Origin: Acanthochlamys bracteata
Lineage: Eukaryota > Streptophyta > Magnoliopsida > Pandanales > Velloziaceae
Assembly: GCA_019914995.1 (NCBI GenBank)
Contig: CM034127.1
Location: 2,852,001 to 2,916,000 of the forward strand
DNA: 64,000 nucleotides
Direction: 5' to 3'
Part shown: positions 54,801-64,000 of the stretch, one piece after another
Numbering within the stretch: position 1 is the stretch's first letter
Layout: each line of letters starts with the position of its first letter
Program-made: the position numbers and the translations under genes
The notes under the pieces: generated by a model
The model's database searches: none
Seen by the model: only the letters and a program-made list of their open reading frames with translations
Told to the model about the DNA's origin: nothing

Positions 54801-57793
54801 AGGTAGCTTTGAAGGTTAGGAAGGGTACATCTATTACTGAAGGAGTTATAGGATGCAAAAGCACAGAGTTATAAAAATCGAGGGCATGACGATATTTTAA
54901 TATTTGAAGTCATCTTTTGGACACAGCAATTATTAGCACGTGCACCAAAAGCAATTAATGTATGCATTACACCAATTATGCTATTTAAATCTTATAAATT
55001 ATAAAATCATTAAAGTTCAATTTGTTCATCAAGATGATTCTAATTTACCACTTTAAAGTTAAAAGATCCTAGGCATTAACCACTTGGAATTTCACAAACA
55101 CAATTAAGAAATAAGATGCATGCTAAGTTATGTAACCAAACCAAATCCTGGACTCTAACATAATTGTAATTCAAGAAGAAAACACAGATTTTAACAAAAT
55201 AGAAATACCAACCGATTGAGAAGGATAACAATGAGGCTGCACAGATAAAGAAAATGGTAGTAACATAATGAGTGGGCAGTGTCATGCAGGAGACAACAGA
55301 ACATCACTTAGTGTTTATATGAAGTTAGGAACAACGCCTATCCATCAAAACCACATAAAGCAAAATCTTTTAAGATGAAGATGAATGCAACCAATTAAGG
55401 TGCATTTTTACAAAGACTGAAAGGAAGATAAGCTACACACGATTTCAAGTGCATATATGCACTAATAAGATCCAACTTTAAATTTAAATTAATACAACCT
55501 GCAGCTAATGAACGACTGTGATATGATGTTGCTTGATTAACTATCTAAACTTTTATTAGACTATTGAGTTTTGAAAGGAGTAAGTGAGTAGATCAACACC
55601 AGGAAATGCCATGACACCAATCTATTCAATAATATAATGGCCTTAACAGAAAGAACTCAACATGAAATTGTAGGAGTACAAACAACATTTAATGTTCACT
55701 TCTGTCGAGAGAGTAATACATTGACAATTGACACCAGTCAATTATGTGAAATAACTCTAAATAGATAACCTACAAGAATAAGAATTCCTTGTGGACAAAA
55801 ACAGTTCTGAGTATTCACTAAAATAGAAGACCCAGATAAACAGCAAAGCTAGCATCCAAGAGATATCCAAGAGCATAAACTGTGAAAGATGTATCACGTG
55901 GCTGAGACAATGAAAAGCAGCACATTAAAGCTTCATAGAGCTTGTATCAGAAAAGTATAGTCCAAACAAACAGCGACAAGTAGATACAAGAATGCAGGTT
56001 AACTAGTAATATAAATGCAATGGAACAACTTACCAGGATAATGATCAAGAAATGAACGGCTTAGTTCATTTGTTGGGTAAGGCACAGAATCATGACGCAA
56101 GTGTTTATATTTGATAATAGAACTGCGATTAGATACCAAATTCCACAATTTCTCAAACTCATCCTGATCAAATGGCTTCTGAAGAACTTCCTCCAACCTA
56201 TCTCTAAAGGGACCATCTACCTTGATTACCATAGACTTCCAAAGACAATTGTTTTCATGTGCCTGAAATCATGTCATTTAAAGTCCACATAAGTAGTAGA
56301 ATCTATCATAAAGTGAAACACACTACATAAAAGACATAAATACTAACAGAGGAAGTAGAAGGTCCTTGATCGCCTGTATACGGTACCAAACTTAAATCAG
56401 ATGAACATATATTATCGGTTTCTGTCCAAATCACAGTTTGAATCGGCAACTCCTCTACCACATCATCATTGTCATCTTCATCAACAGGTTCACATTTTAC
56501 CACGATCTCTTTACCTCTCTCTACTGAATCCTCTCCCTGTTTTCCTTGCTGCGAAGTGACTTCCTTGACAGGTAATTTGCGGATATGCTTTTCATGTTGG
56601 ACACCAACGGTTCCACAGGCCTGGTTTTCCTTGCCTTCCACCACTTCATACTTGACAACCACATTGTTCTTTGATTCCAGAACCATCGAGCCATTATGCT
56701 CCCTCACATGGTTCAAAAATTCTAGATAATCCTCATCCGCCAAAAACCGCTCCTCGCCCTTCTCCCTATTACAAGGAGATGCCGTTTCCACAGTCTCACC
56801 AGAGCTCGGAGAAGAACACTCATTCCTTGGCTTCTTTTTAGACAAACATGGCTGCATCCGAATCTCCTCTCTGCATGTTTTCCTGAGTGTCTTCTCATTG
56901 TCTCGAATCAACTCAGGCTCTGATTGGATAACTTCACTTGAATTTTCCTCTTCCTCATACTTCAAAACAAGAGGGGATCCATCAACGACTGTCTCAAAAA
57001 CATATGAGCTCCCGTCAAACCTAAGATGATCCAAGAAGAACACATAGTCATCATCCACTCTAGGTCCAACACTACAGCCTCTGGTGGTCACATTCAAGAA
57101 GCGCGCATAATCACCATCTTCTTGACCATCGACATTACCACCATCGCCTGAGCATCCATTACCGCCTCTTGTGGTTTCATTCAAGAATCGCGAATAATCA
57201 GCATCCGCTTGGGCTTCATTGCTACCACCACCACCTGAGTTCTCATTAAGGCCCTTTGTGGTTGCATCCAAGGAGCACACATAATCAGCATCCAATTCAG
57301 GTACACCATTATCACCACCACCTGAGTTCCCATCCACGTCACATTCACCATTTTTGCCACCAGTTGAGTTCTCATTATGGTCTCTTGTGGTCGTGTCCAA
57401 TAAACACATATAATTAACATATAGTTCAGCTTCACCATTATCGCAACCACCTGCGTTCCCATTAACACCAAAGCTATTACTTTCTTTGTTCTGCTCTGAA
57501 GAAGGCTTGCTAACACCAGTGGATTTCTTATTAACACTCTTCCTCCTCTTCGCCTTTACGCCATCAAATCCCGGTGGCACATTACAAACAACCTCTTTCT
57601 TGACCCGATCAAGATTAAAAACATGTGAACTTCCGGCAATCTCTTTCTCAGGCCGTGCTCTTCTTGAGCCAAATCCATGAGGTTGATTGCCCAAAGTTTC
57701 TTCCATCTCCGCCAGCATGCGCTTGCCGGATCTCAACCGACTTCTTCTGTTCCATGTATCAAACCAATTCACAGGTTTAGGTCGCGGCGGCAT
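50767..57793 (-). CDS. Unrecognised plant protein with repeated DYxxFL motifs, 635 residues, 4 exons
   Basis: Exons: 57793-56348, 56262-56034, 51798-51722, 50922-50767. Phases agree across all four, including the 4.2-kb intron, where HYP plus split Asp continues as LKERIELADK. The start ATG at 57793 (MPPRPKPVNWFDTWNRR) is the first ATG of the open frame; the open frame extends 17 codons further but without ATG. Basic segments (RRARPEK, KAKRRKSVNKK) suggest nuclear location. Residues 125-260 hold repeats of D-x-D-Y-x-x-F-L-(N/D) with (V/E)TTRG, and a related unit is at 353-382 (DEDYLEFLNHVRE, then VVVKYE). The C-terminal 150 residues (RLEEVLQKPFDQDEFEKLW to LLRGFFFWLE and NLSHEGAFRPW) look like the conserved domain of an uncharacterised plant family. 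Function unknown. Confidence 0.85.
51818..51847. repeat. Uninterrupted 30-base A run (T run on the minus strand)
   Basis: Thirty consecutive A on the plus strand, so thirty T on the coding strand of the minus gene, ending only about 20 bases upstream of the acceptor of its third exon at 51798. It probably acts as an extreme polypyrimidine tract. Its length is likely variable between individuals. Confidence 0.9.
52880..54870. repeat. Ancient direct duplication inside intron 3 of the minus-strand gene
   Basis: About 52880-53850 and 54060-54870 share an ordered series of similar segments: GGATATA-AGTTATAAA, GAATTTCATGCT, CACAACACTTGG, AACTAGTTTTC and TAGGTTGATTTCTTAC. The copies are strongly diverged, with insertions between matches. 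The origin (transposon pair or local duplication) is unclear. Confidence 0.6.
54463..54570. repeat. 54-base tandem duplication
   Basis: GAATTTCATGCT-ATGAGTAAAAGCAAGAAAACAAATG begins at 54463 and again at 54517, with one difference in the first part (GATGAG against AATGAG). It lies within the second copy of the larger intronic duplication. Confidence 0.85.
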
Positions 57794-58828
57794 TCCTTCT
57801 TCAAATTCTCTACTCAAAATTTCGCACCGATCAAAACCAAGCAAAGGAAATCTAGCTTGATAAAGACATCAAAACTCTCTAGGGTTGTACATTGGTTCTA
57901 TCGAAAAACAAAAGAAGAGAAAATAAATTTTTGGAAGAAGTCGAAATTCGGTGGAGGAGATTCCAAAGACGAAGGGAAGAAGAAAACAGAGAGCATTGGT
58001 CGGCGAGCTTTCACTGCAGCTTTTGTCGAGATAGAAAGAACTAATAAATAAGACGCAAACTTCCTTGAGCGGGACTGCGGGGTGTGGTAGGATTCGGACT
58101 TAATGGTTCGGTTGGGTTCTGTTTGGTCTAGTCTGTATACAATTAGAAAAAAGAAGACATAAATAACATGCCTGATCCGTTCTGTTTTCTCTCCTCTTGT
58201 GAAGGGCTCACACGGGCACAGGTCATGGCTTCTTTCATTTTTATATTTTTAAATCAATCTTTTAGTTTTTGAGAATAATGTCAGCTCGTACTAGCTGACT
58301 TAGGTGATCATTGTGAAGATTAGCGAATGGATTGAACGAAACTTTGCGGCACGGACACTGAGGTGAGGCGCCGGGTTCAGGGAGCAGGTATGTTATCATA
58401 GAGACTTCTTTCTCAATTACAAGTTCATTTGTGGACTGAATGGGCCTGGTTTGAGGTTTTGTTATGAAATTTATTTCTAATGAGTTTGAAATTGGGCTCT
58501 GAGTACGGTTTTGGATTGTGAACGAACCAATTGATCATTTCATGCGATAGTTTAGTTGTACATTTTCTTTGGAGTTAAAAAAAGTAGTTATATTTTTATA
58601 TAACAATTTTAGTCAAGAGTCCGTTAAGTTCATGACTAACCATAAACTATATGGCTAATCTGCCTCATATTTTACATAATAACCGTCTAATCTCGTAACC
58701 GACCAAAACATAACACCGCGTGTCTCGTACGCTAATTAAACCATTCAACTCCGGAGCAACAAACCACTCTCCATATCTGCTCTCAAAAAATCAAAACTAA
58801 ACCAAAACCAAAGCACCGTGCAGAAAGG
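57794..58828. other. Divergent intergenic region between the repeat-protein gene and the S28 peptidase gene
   Basis: About 1.0 kb separates the two start codons, which point away from each other, so both promoters lie here. No clear TATA box or known element cluster was recognised; the stretch 58060-58130 is G-rich on the plus strand. Confidence 0.5.
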
Positions 58829-61800
58829 ATGAAGAAATCCTTCTCTCTCACGATCTTTGCCATAGTTCTCTTCCTCTGTCTGATCGGCGGCTCCGAGTGC
58901 CGGTTGTTCTTCCGCATGCCCCGGAGCGAGAGCAAGTATCTCACCAGAGAGGAGCAATGGTTCAATCAAACACTTGATCACTTCTCTCCTACGGTTAAGT
59001 TTCAAATCTTCTATTCTTCTTCTTTTCAGTTTTTCACTAGTTTGAGTTATTTGTTGTTGTGCCGTTATTATTTGTGATTAGTGTTGATGGAGAGCGGTGT
59101 TAGGATAGACATGATTGAAGTGTTTCGATTTTGCTCTGAGATTTTGGTGTAGTTAGTTGATCGGTAGTTACAACGTTGGCTGGAAATTGCTTCTGGGCAG
59201 TTGGATCGTTAAACTTTTGTTACCTGGAACCTTTGAGGATTGTAGTCATATTAAGTTGTTGATGGCGTGGTTTTTGCCTAACAACTTAGATGTTGCAGGT
59301 TTTGGAATCAGCCTCTATAAATATGTGTAAGTTCATGCACAGCTAAGTAAAAGCTCTGTAGGAGGCTTCTTGTTCTAGGACACCCTTTAGGTGCTGTGCT
59401 TGTTAGTGAAAATTTTCAATGACATGGATGTTTGGTTTGTCTGCATGATCTTTTGATACTGCTCACGACTAACTGAGATAGCATTTTGCGTTGGACCAGC
59501 AGTACTTAGAAACATTAATCACATTGAAGTTGCAAGAAACTGTTGATGTAGTTCGAGATCCTTTAGCATAAATTGTTCATTGAAGTTGCAAGAAACTCTT
59601 CATTGTGATATTTGCTTTTTCCTAATCCTGATATGCAGAAGTTATTTGTAGCTACGGTAGACATTTAGAATGAAAGATTTGTAGTGTGTATTAACTGAAA
59701 ATGATGTCTAGTCAATGATAAGGGCAAACGAAGCTCTCTCTGATGGCTTTTCAAGGTAGGGCATTTGGGATAGTAAGTTTATGACAATTGAATTCTGCAA
59801 GCAAGGTTTTTCGTGTTTTGCAATTTTCAACCTTAATATTAGTTCTTTTGTGTGGTATATTGGGTCTTTTATATCAATCTAATCTGCTCTTCTATTTTTC
59901 ACAAGTGATGCCAAAGCATTGGCAATCCGCTATATTCATGACTAAAGCAGTTGTCTACTTTCATGGGATGTTGAGTTGAAGGAAAGTTTAAGAGGAGGCC
60001 AATGGTCGAAATGCTTGATCTGTGATCCTCTGTGTAAGCTGGAAATATGTTGGTAACTCATACGTATATGTGAGTCGTTGAGGTCAAAGATATAATTCAA
60101 CTTTGAGATGCAGTGGGATGGAAGAAATGACTTATTTGGGTAGCTCACTTATTGGCTCAAAATTCAGAGTTGGGTAGTTCAACTGCGGGATGTCTACCAT
60201 GTGGGATTGCCCCTTCAAGTGTGGGTTGTCTCAAACTCTCAGCGTTGGGCTTCCACATCCACTATGCCCTTCCTGACATCGTACCACCTGCTGTATAACT
60301 AATTAGCCTTCTATTGACAAGTTCAAAAGTTTTACTTTTAGGTGTAGGTCAATTTTTAAGATAATTATGTTTCTTTAGGAGAACGGAATTCTTATATAAC
60401 TTTTGTAATGATTTGCCAGGATCGACGGCAATTCAAGCAAAGGTTCTATGAATTTCTTGACTATTATCGCGTTCCTGATGGGCCTGTATTTTTGAAGATA
60501 TGTGGTGAATCTGCATGTCCAGGAATAGCTAATGATTACATCTCTGTAAGTGTCTATCTTTTCAAATATATGTTTTTGTTCATGATGTGTTGTTTTCCTT
60601 CTATAGTGAAGAAGTACTAAGCTTCTTTAAATGCTGCAGAATTACTTCGCACCATCTCAGAGGGTATCTAATCTAAGTTTGTCTAATTTTGCCAAAAAAT
60701 GGTGAATGTTGATGTAACAAAAGTTGCTATATTATCTTAAATGTTGATTTGAAAGTCTCATCTTAATACTAGGCTCATTTGAGTATCATTATTAAAAGAA
60801 TCATTCAGGTCCCACTAATTCTAGGCGGCATTAGCTAATCAAAATGATAAAAAATTCAAAGGTCAGAAGAAACAAACAACAAGAAGACCAGGTACTTTAC
60901 TGTTCTTCAATGTGCTGGACTTCCAAGTCAAAAGGAAATTAGGAGATTTATCAGGAGGGTGTGTTAACTGGAGCTGGGTTATGGTGTTTGTTTTTCTATA
61001 CCTCACACCTTCTAGCGGAGAATCTTAGATGACTCTCTTTTCTTGGGGCACTGCACTTGTGTAGTGAGCTACCAACATAGTAGCACTCAAGTTCTTTTTT
61101 CAATTTTTTAAATCAATATTTTAGATAACTTCCTTGTTACTTGTCATGGCATATGCTTGTTATCAATTTAGCGATTGGTCTCTATTAGTCCATAGGCAAA
61201 CTCTTATCATTAATCTATTTGGAATGGCTACTACAGGTACTGGCTAAGAAGTTCAATGCTGCTGTTGTTTCTCTTGAACACCGGTACTATGGTAAGAGCT
61301 CTCCTTTTGGGACATTGACAACGAAGAACCTTAAATATCTTTCTTCTAAGCAAGCCCTCTTCGACTTAGCTGTCTTCCGCCAATTTTACCAGGTAATTTT
61401 GTTTAAAAAATTCACAAAGATCGTATCCTCTTATAGAATTATTTCTGTTCTTATCGTCAGTATTTACTTTTGTCTCTATTGAGGCTCTTCATTGGTAAAG
61501 AAACACGCTCTTCATTGGTAATAACACTACTTCCCACTTTTGGAAATTGCCAAAACTTATGAATTGAATCATGTTATTTGAATCACTGTAAGAACTTCTA
61601 AAGTGAGAATTTTTCTATAACATCTGGTCCACATGATGGAAATTTGATGTTTTCCTCATTGAAATTGGTAATCAAAGAATGGATTGTATTTTAAGGAGTC
61701 TCATGGAATTCGTGAAATGAGATGCATCAGGTGGTCAAATTAAAGGCTTGTTTCACTTGTTATTTAAGCATAAGTTCACTTTTTATTTGTGAAACATTTT

Positions 61801-63152
61801 CTGTCTTTTAATTACACTGACATTGTCGCTCTCTTGCTCTGCTAGTATACTTTTTTGGTTTCCTCCCATTTTCTTGTCAGAAAGTTTAGTATTTATTTGT
61901 TAATTCCCCAGGAGAAGCTCAATATAAAGTACAATAGATCAGAGCCTGAAAGTCCCTGGTTTGTTTTTGGTGTTTCGTATTCTGGAGCACTTAGTGCATG
62001 GTTCCGGCTGAAATTTCCTCACTTGACATGCGGTAGTCTTGCAAGTTCAGGGGTTATACTTGCTATATATAATTTCACAGAGTTTGACAAGCAGGTCAAT
62101 TTGAATGCTCTCCCGACTTTGTGCTATTCTATTCTGAGTGATTTTGCATTTTGCTCATGATTTTGTTGCTTCAGGTTGGAATTTCGGTGGGTTCTGAATG
62201 CAAGGAAGTTCTTCGGGAAATAACCAAACTTGTGGAAGAACGACTGCAGTCAGATAAGAGATCTGTGAAAAGATTATTTAATGCAGCTATGGTGATGGTC
62301 TTTGTCGTGCTTAATTCGAAACCTACTTTGCTTGGATGTAGGCCTTGTTTGGAGAATGCAACCCTCCTTTTCAACTTCAAAATATTTTCACAGTGCTCTA
62401 ATTTTTTTTAAAAAAAGAATTGGAAGGCATGGTTGAACTATATGTCATAGAATCATTATATGCGCAAATTTTTGTTAAATCCCTAAAAGAAAAAGGCAAG
62501 CTCGTTTCCCACAAAATCTAAAACAAGTTCCTTTTCTTCAAAAACTCCACTTTTCAGCAACTCTAAACATGTCCGTAGTGTATGGTGAATATACTAATGT
62601 CAGAAGGCTTTTCACTTAGTAGTAAGGTTTTCTTCACGGAGCAAGTCTTTGAGGTGCCTCTTTCCTCTCTATTTGGCAAAATTTTGTATATCTCCTCCTT
62701 TCATTCTCTACAATGAATGTTGTCTACAATAATGCAATCATGTGCATTTTGTCAACTGTAACATTAAGAATGTACTTTCCATCTTGTATCCAATTACAAT
62801 GCAACTGTGAACCACTTTTACAATAGCACTCCCAAACAATATAAAAAATGAAAAGCTCTTATGCCTAACCCTCTTATTTAGAAAGCTCTTTACAGGAAGC
62901 TCTTTCTGTTGCAGCTTAACTCCATCATTTTCAATCTTTGCAGCTTGAAAATGATGGGGACTTCCTTTACCTACTGGCTGATGCTGCTGTGATAGCGGTA
63001 CGAGTGATCATTGCTCAATGCTTTTCTAAGCTTCATTATTCTGTATCGATATCTTATGCTATGGATTCCTAATCTTTCAGATACAGTATGGTAATCAAGA
63101 TATACTATGTGTACCTCTGCTTGATGCTAAGAAGTCTGGAAAGGACCTGGTG
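58829..63152 (+). CDS. Serine carboxypeptidase S28 family protein (EDA2/prolyl carboxypeptidase-like), 5' part
   Basis: Seven exons: 58829-58993, 60420-60545, 61237-61392, 61912-62094, 62175-62291, 62944-62997, 63081-63152, all GT/AG and phase 0, giving 291 residues before the next intron, which continues to or past the right edge. Residues 1-24 (MKKSFSLTIFAIVLFLCLIG) form a signal peptide, so the enzyme enters the secretory route to vacuole or apoplast. EEQWFNQTLDHF, LEHRYYGKSSPF and GVSYSGALSAW are family hallmarks; Ser171 in G-x-S-Y-x-G is the nucleophile, and the Asp and His of the triad would lie in the missing 3' part. The family includes prolyl carboxypeptidase, dipeptidyl peptidase II and Arabidopsis EDA2. 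The model assumes the weak donor GTGATG at 62292. Confidence 0.92.
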
Positions 63153-64000
63153 GTAAGTTTTGCTTACTCTAAAAACCGAATGTAGGTCTTGAATATTCCA
63201 GTGTTGGTACAAAAGTTCCCCTAGTATTGTTATTAAGGTTTCTCATGTGAATTTTTAAGAAAGTTGACAAGCTGCTAAATAAGTGACACAAACAACTGTA
63301 AGTTGAGTGTTTTTAGGAAATATGTCAAAGTTCAGTACTGTTAATTTTACCTTTAATGTGTTTACAAACTGGAGACTTGTACAGATATGTGCCTTTTCTG
63401 GGCATACAGGAACTTGATAACAAAAATTCAGATAAACAATATCAAGTTAATAACTCTACCTTGCATCAAGCAACATCATATCTTTTAGAAGCATATGTCA
63501 GAAGGTCCTGCAGCAGGTTACCTTCGAGAAGCCTATGTCCAAGAATGTACCTTGTTACTTAACCCTGTTCAGATTGAGTACTTGGGGGCAGAGTGGCAGA
63601 AATTTGCTAATGATTCAGTCTTGTAGCAGTGGTGTTTCTTGTAGCAGGCTCATAGGATGTTGAATCCTTGTTGCTTACTTTATCTTATATCATTCTTACA
63701 TTAACACTTGCTCACTTTCAATTTAAAATTCTGAAAAAAGATAGAATGTTCCTGCTATCTAGCTGGTCTAATGAGAATTTTGTTTTTGTTCACTATAGGA
63801 ACATTAAAAGTATTCACTTTGCTTATATTGCACAATCCAGGCTTTTCATCTTTGCAGATCATGGCCTCTTTCATTCTTCTTTTTCTTTTTTTCTTTTTTG
63901 CATAATTAGGTCCGTCTGGTAAAAATGGTGGCATAATTATGTGTACAGTTGAGAATGTGTTTGCCACATGTTTGGTGCACGGACAAATCTTCTTAGCCGA
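63153..64000 (+). other. Intron or unrecognised 3' part of the S28 gene
   Basis: After the exon ending at 63152 I cannot find the next expected family segment (of the EAYAKYVREY kind) before the window ends. An open frame at about 63514-63626 contains LREAYVQE but continues unlike the family and ends at a stop, so it is not accepted as an exon. Confidence 0.5.

Noticed and set aside
63514-63626. Open frame with LREAYVQE as the next S28 exon
   Set aside because: Only a few residues recall the expected EAYAKYV; the rest departs from the family, reaches a stop and lacks a phase-compatible acceptor.

Overview
This window is nuclear DNA of a flowering plant, most likely a eudicot. The genes contain GT/AG introns, the intergenic DNA is very AT-rich with MITE-type repeats, and several products are plant-only: an HD-Zip I factor, miR166, a CDPK-related kinase, a KIN-7 kinesin, a B-box factor and the chloroplast NDH subunit M. 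I rebuilt nine gene models exon by exon by checking that splice sites and codon phase agree, found one microRNA gene directly from its mature and star sequences, and found one gene cut by the left edge. The species cannot be named from the sequence.

Left part (1-22.5 kb): an ATHB-7/ATHB-12-like HD-Zip I gene (minus, C-terminus cut by the left edge) has a cluster of ABRE/G-box motifs about 0.8-1.1 kb upstream. A MIR166 hairpin (minus, about 7.2-7.4 kb) lies between it and an 11-exon CDPK-related kinase (CRK) gene (minus, 15.6-22.5 kb). From memory, Arabidopsis has the same order around ATHB-7, MIR166A and CRK3, so this looks like conserved microsynteny.

Middle (25-39 kb): a mitochondrial complex I LYR subunit (B22/NDUFB9 type, five exons), two tandem two-exon genes for unrecognised 88- and 93-residue proteins sharing a C-terminal signature, and a 14-exon KIN-7 kinesin of 926 residues. 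All are on the minus strand.

Right part (39-64 kb): about 6 kb of AT-rich, repeat-rich intergenic DNA includes a 533-bp hAT-type non-autonomous element with an 8-bp target duplication. It is followed by a BBX18/BBX19-like double B-box gene (plus; its C-terminal reading frame appears shifted by one base), the chloroplast NDH subunit NdhM gene (plus), a convergent gene for an unrecognised 635-residue plant protein with repeated acidic-D-Y-x-x-F-L motifs (minus), and the first seven exons of a serine carboxypeptidase S28 gene (plus, continuing past the right edge). KIN-7 beside BBX18/19 is again an arrangement I recall from Arabidopsis.

The genes do not form one pathway; they are ordinary single plant genes in a conserved gene order. 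The most interesting points are the MIR166 locus and its synteny, the apparent BBX frameshift, the repeat protein, the tandem small-protein pair, and the mobile elements, one of which separates a G-box module from the BBX gene.
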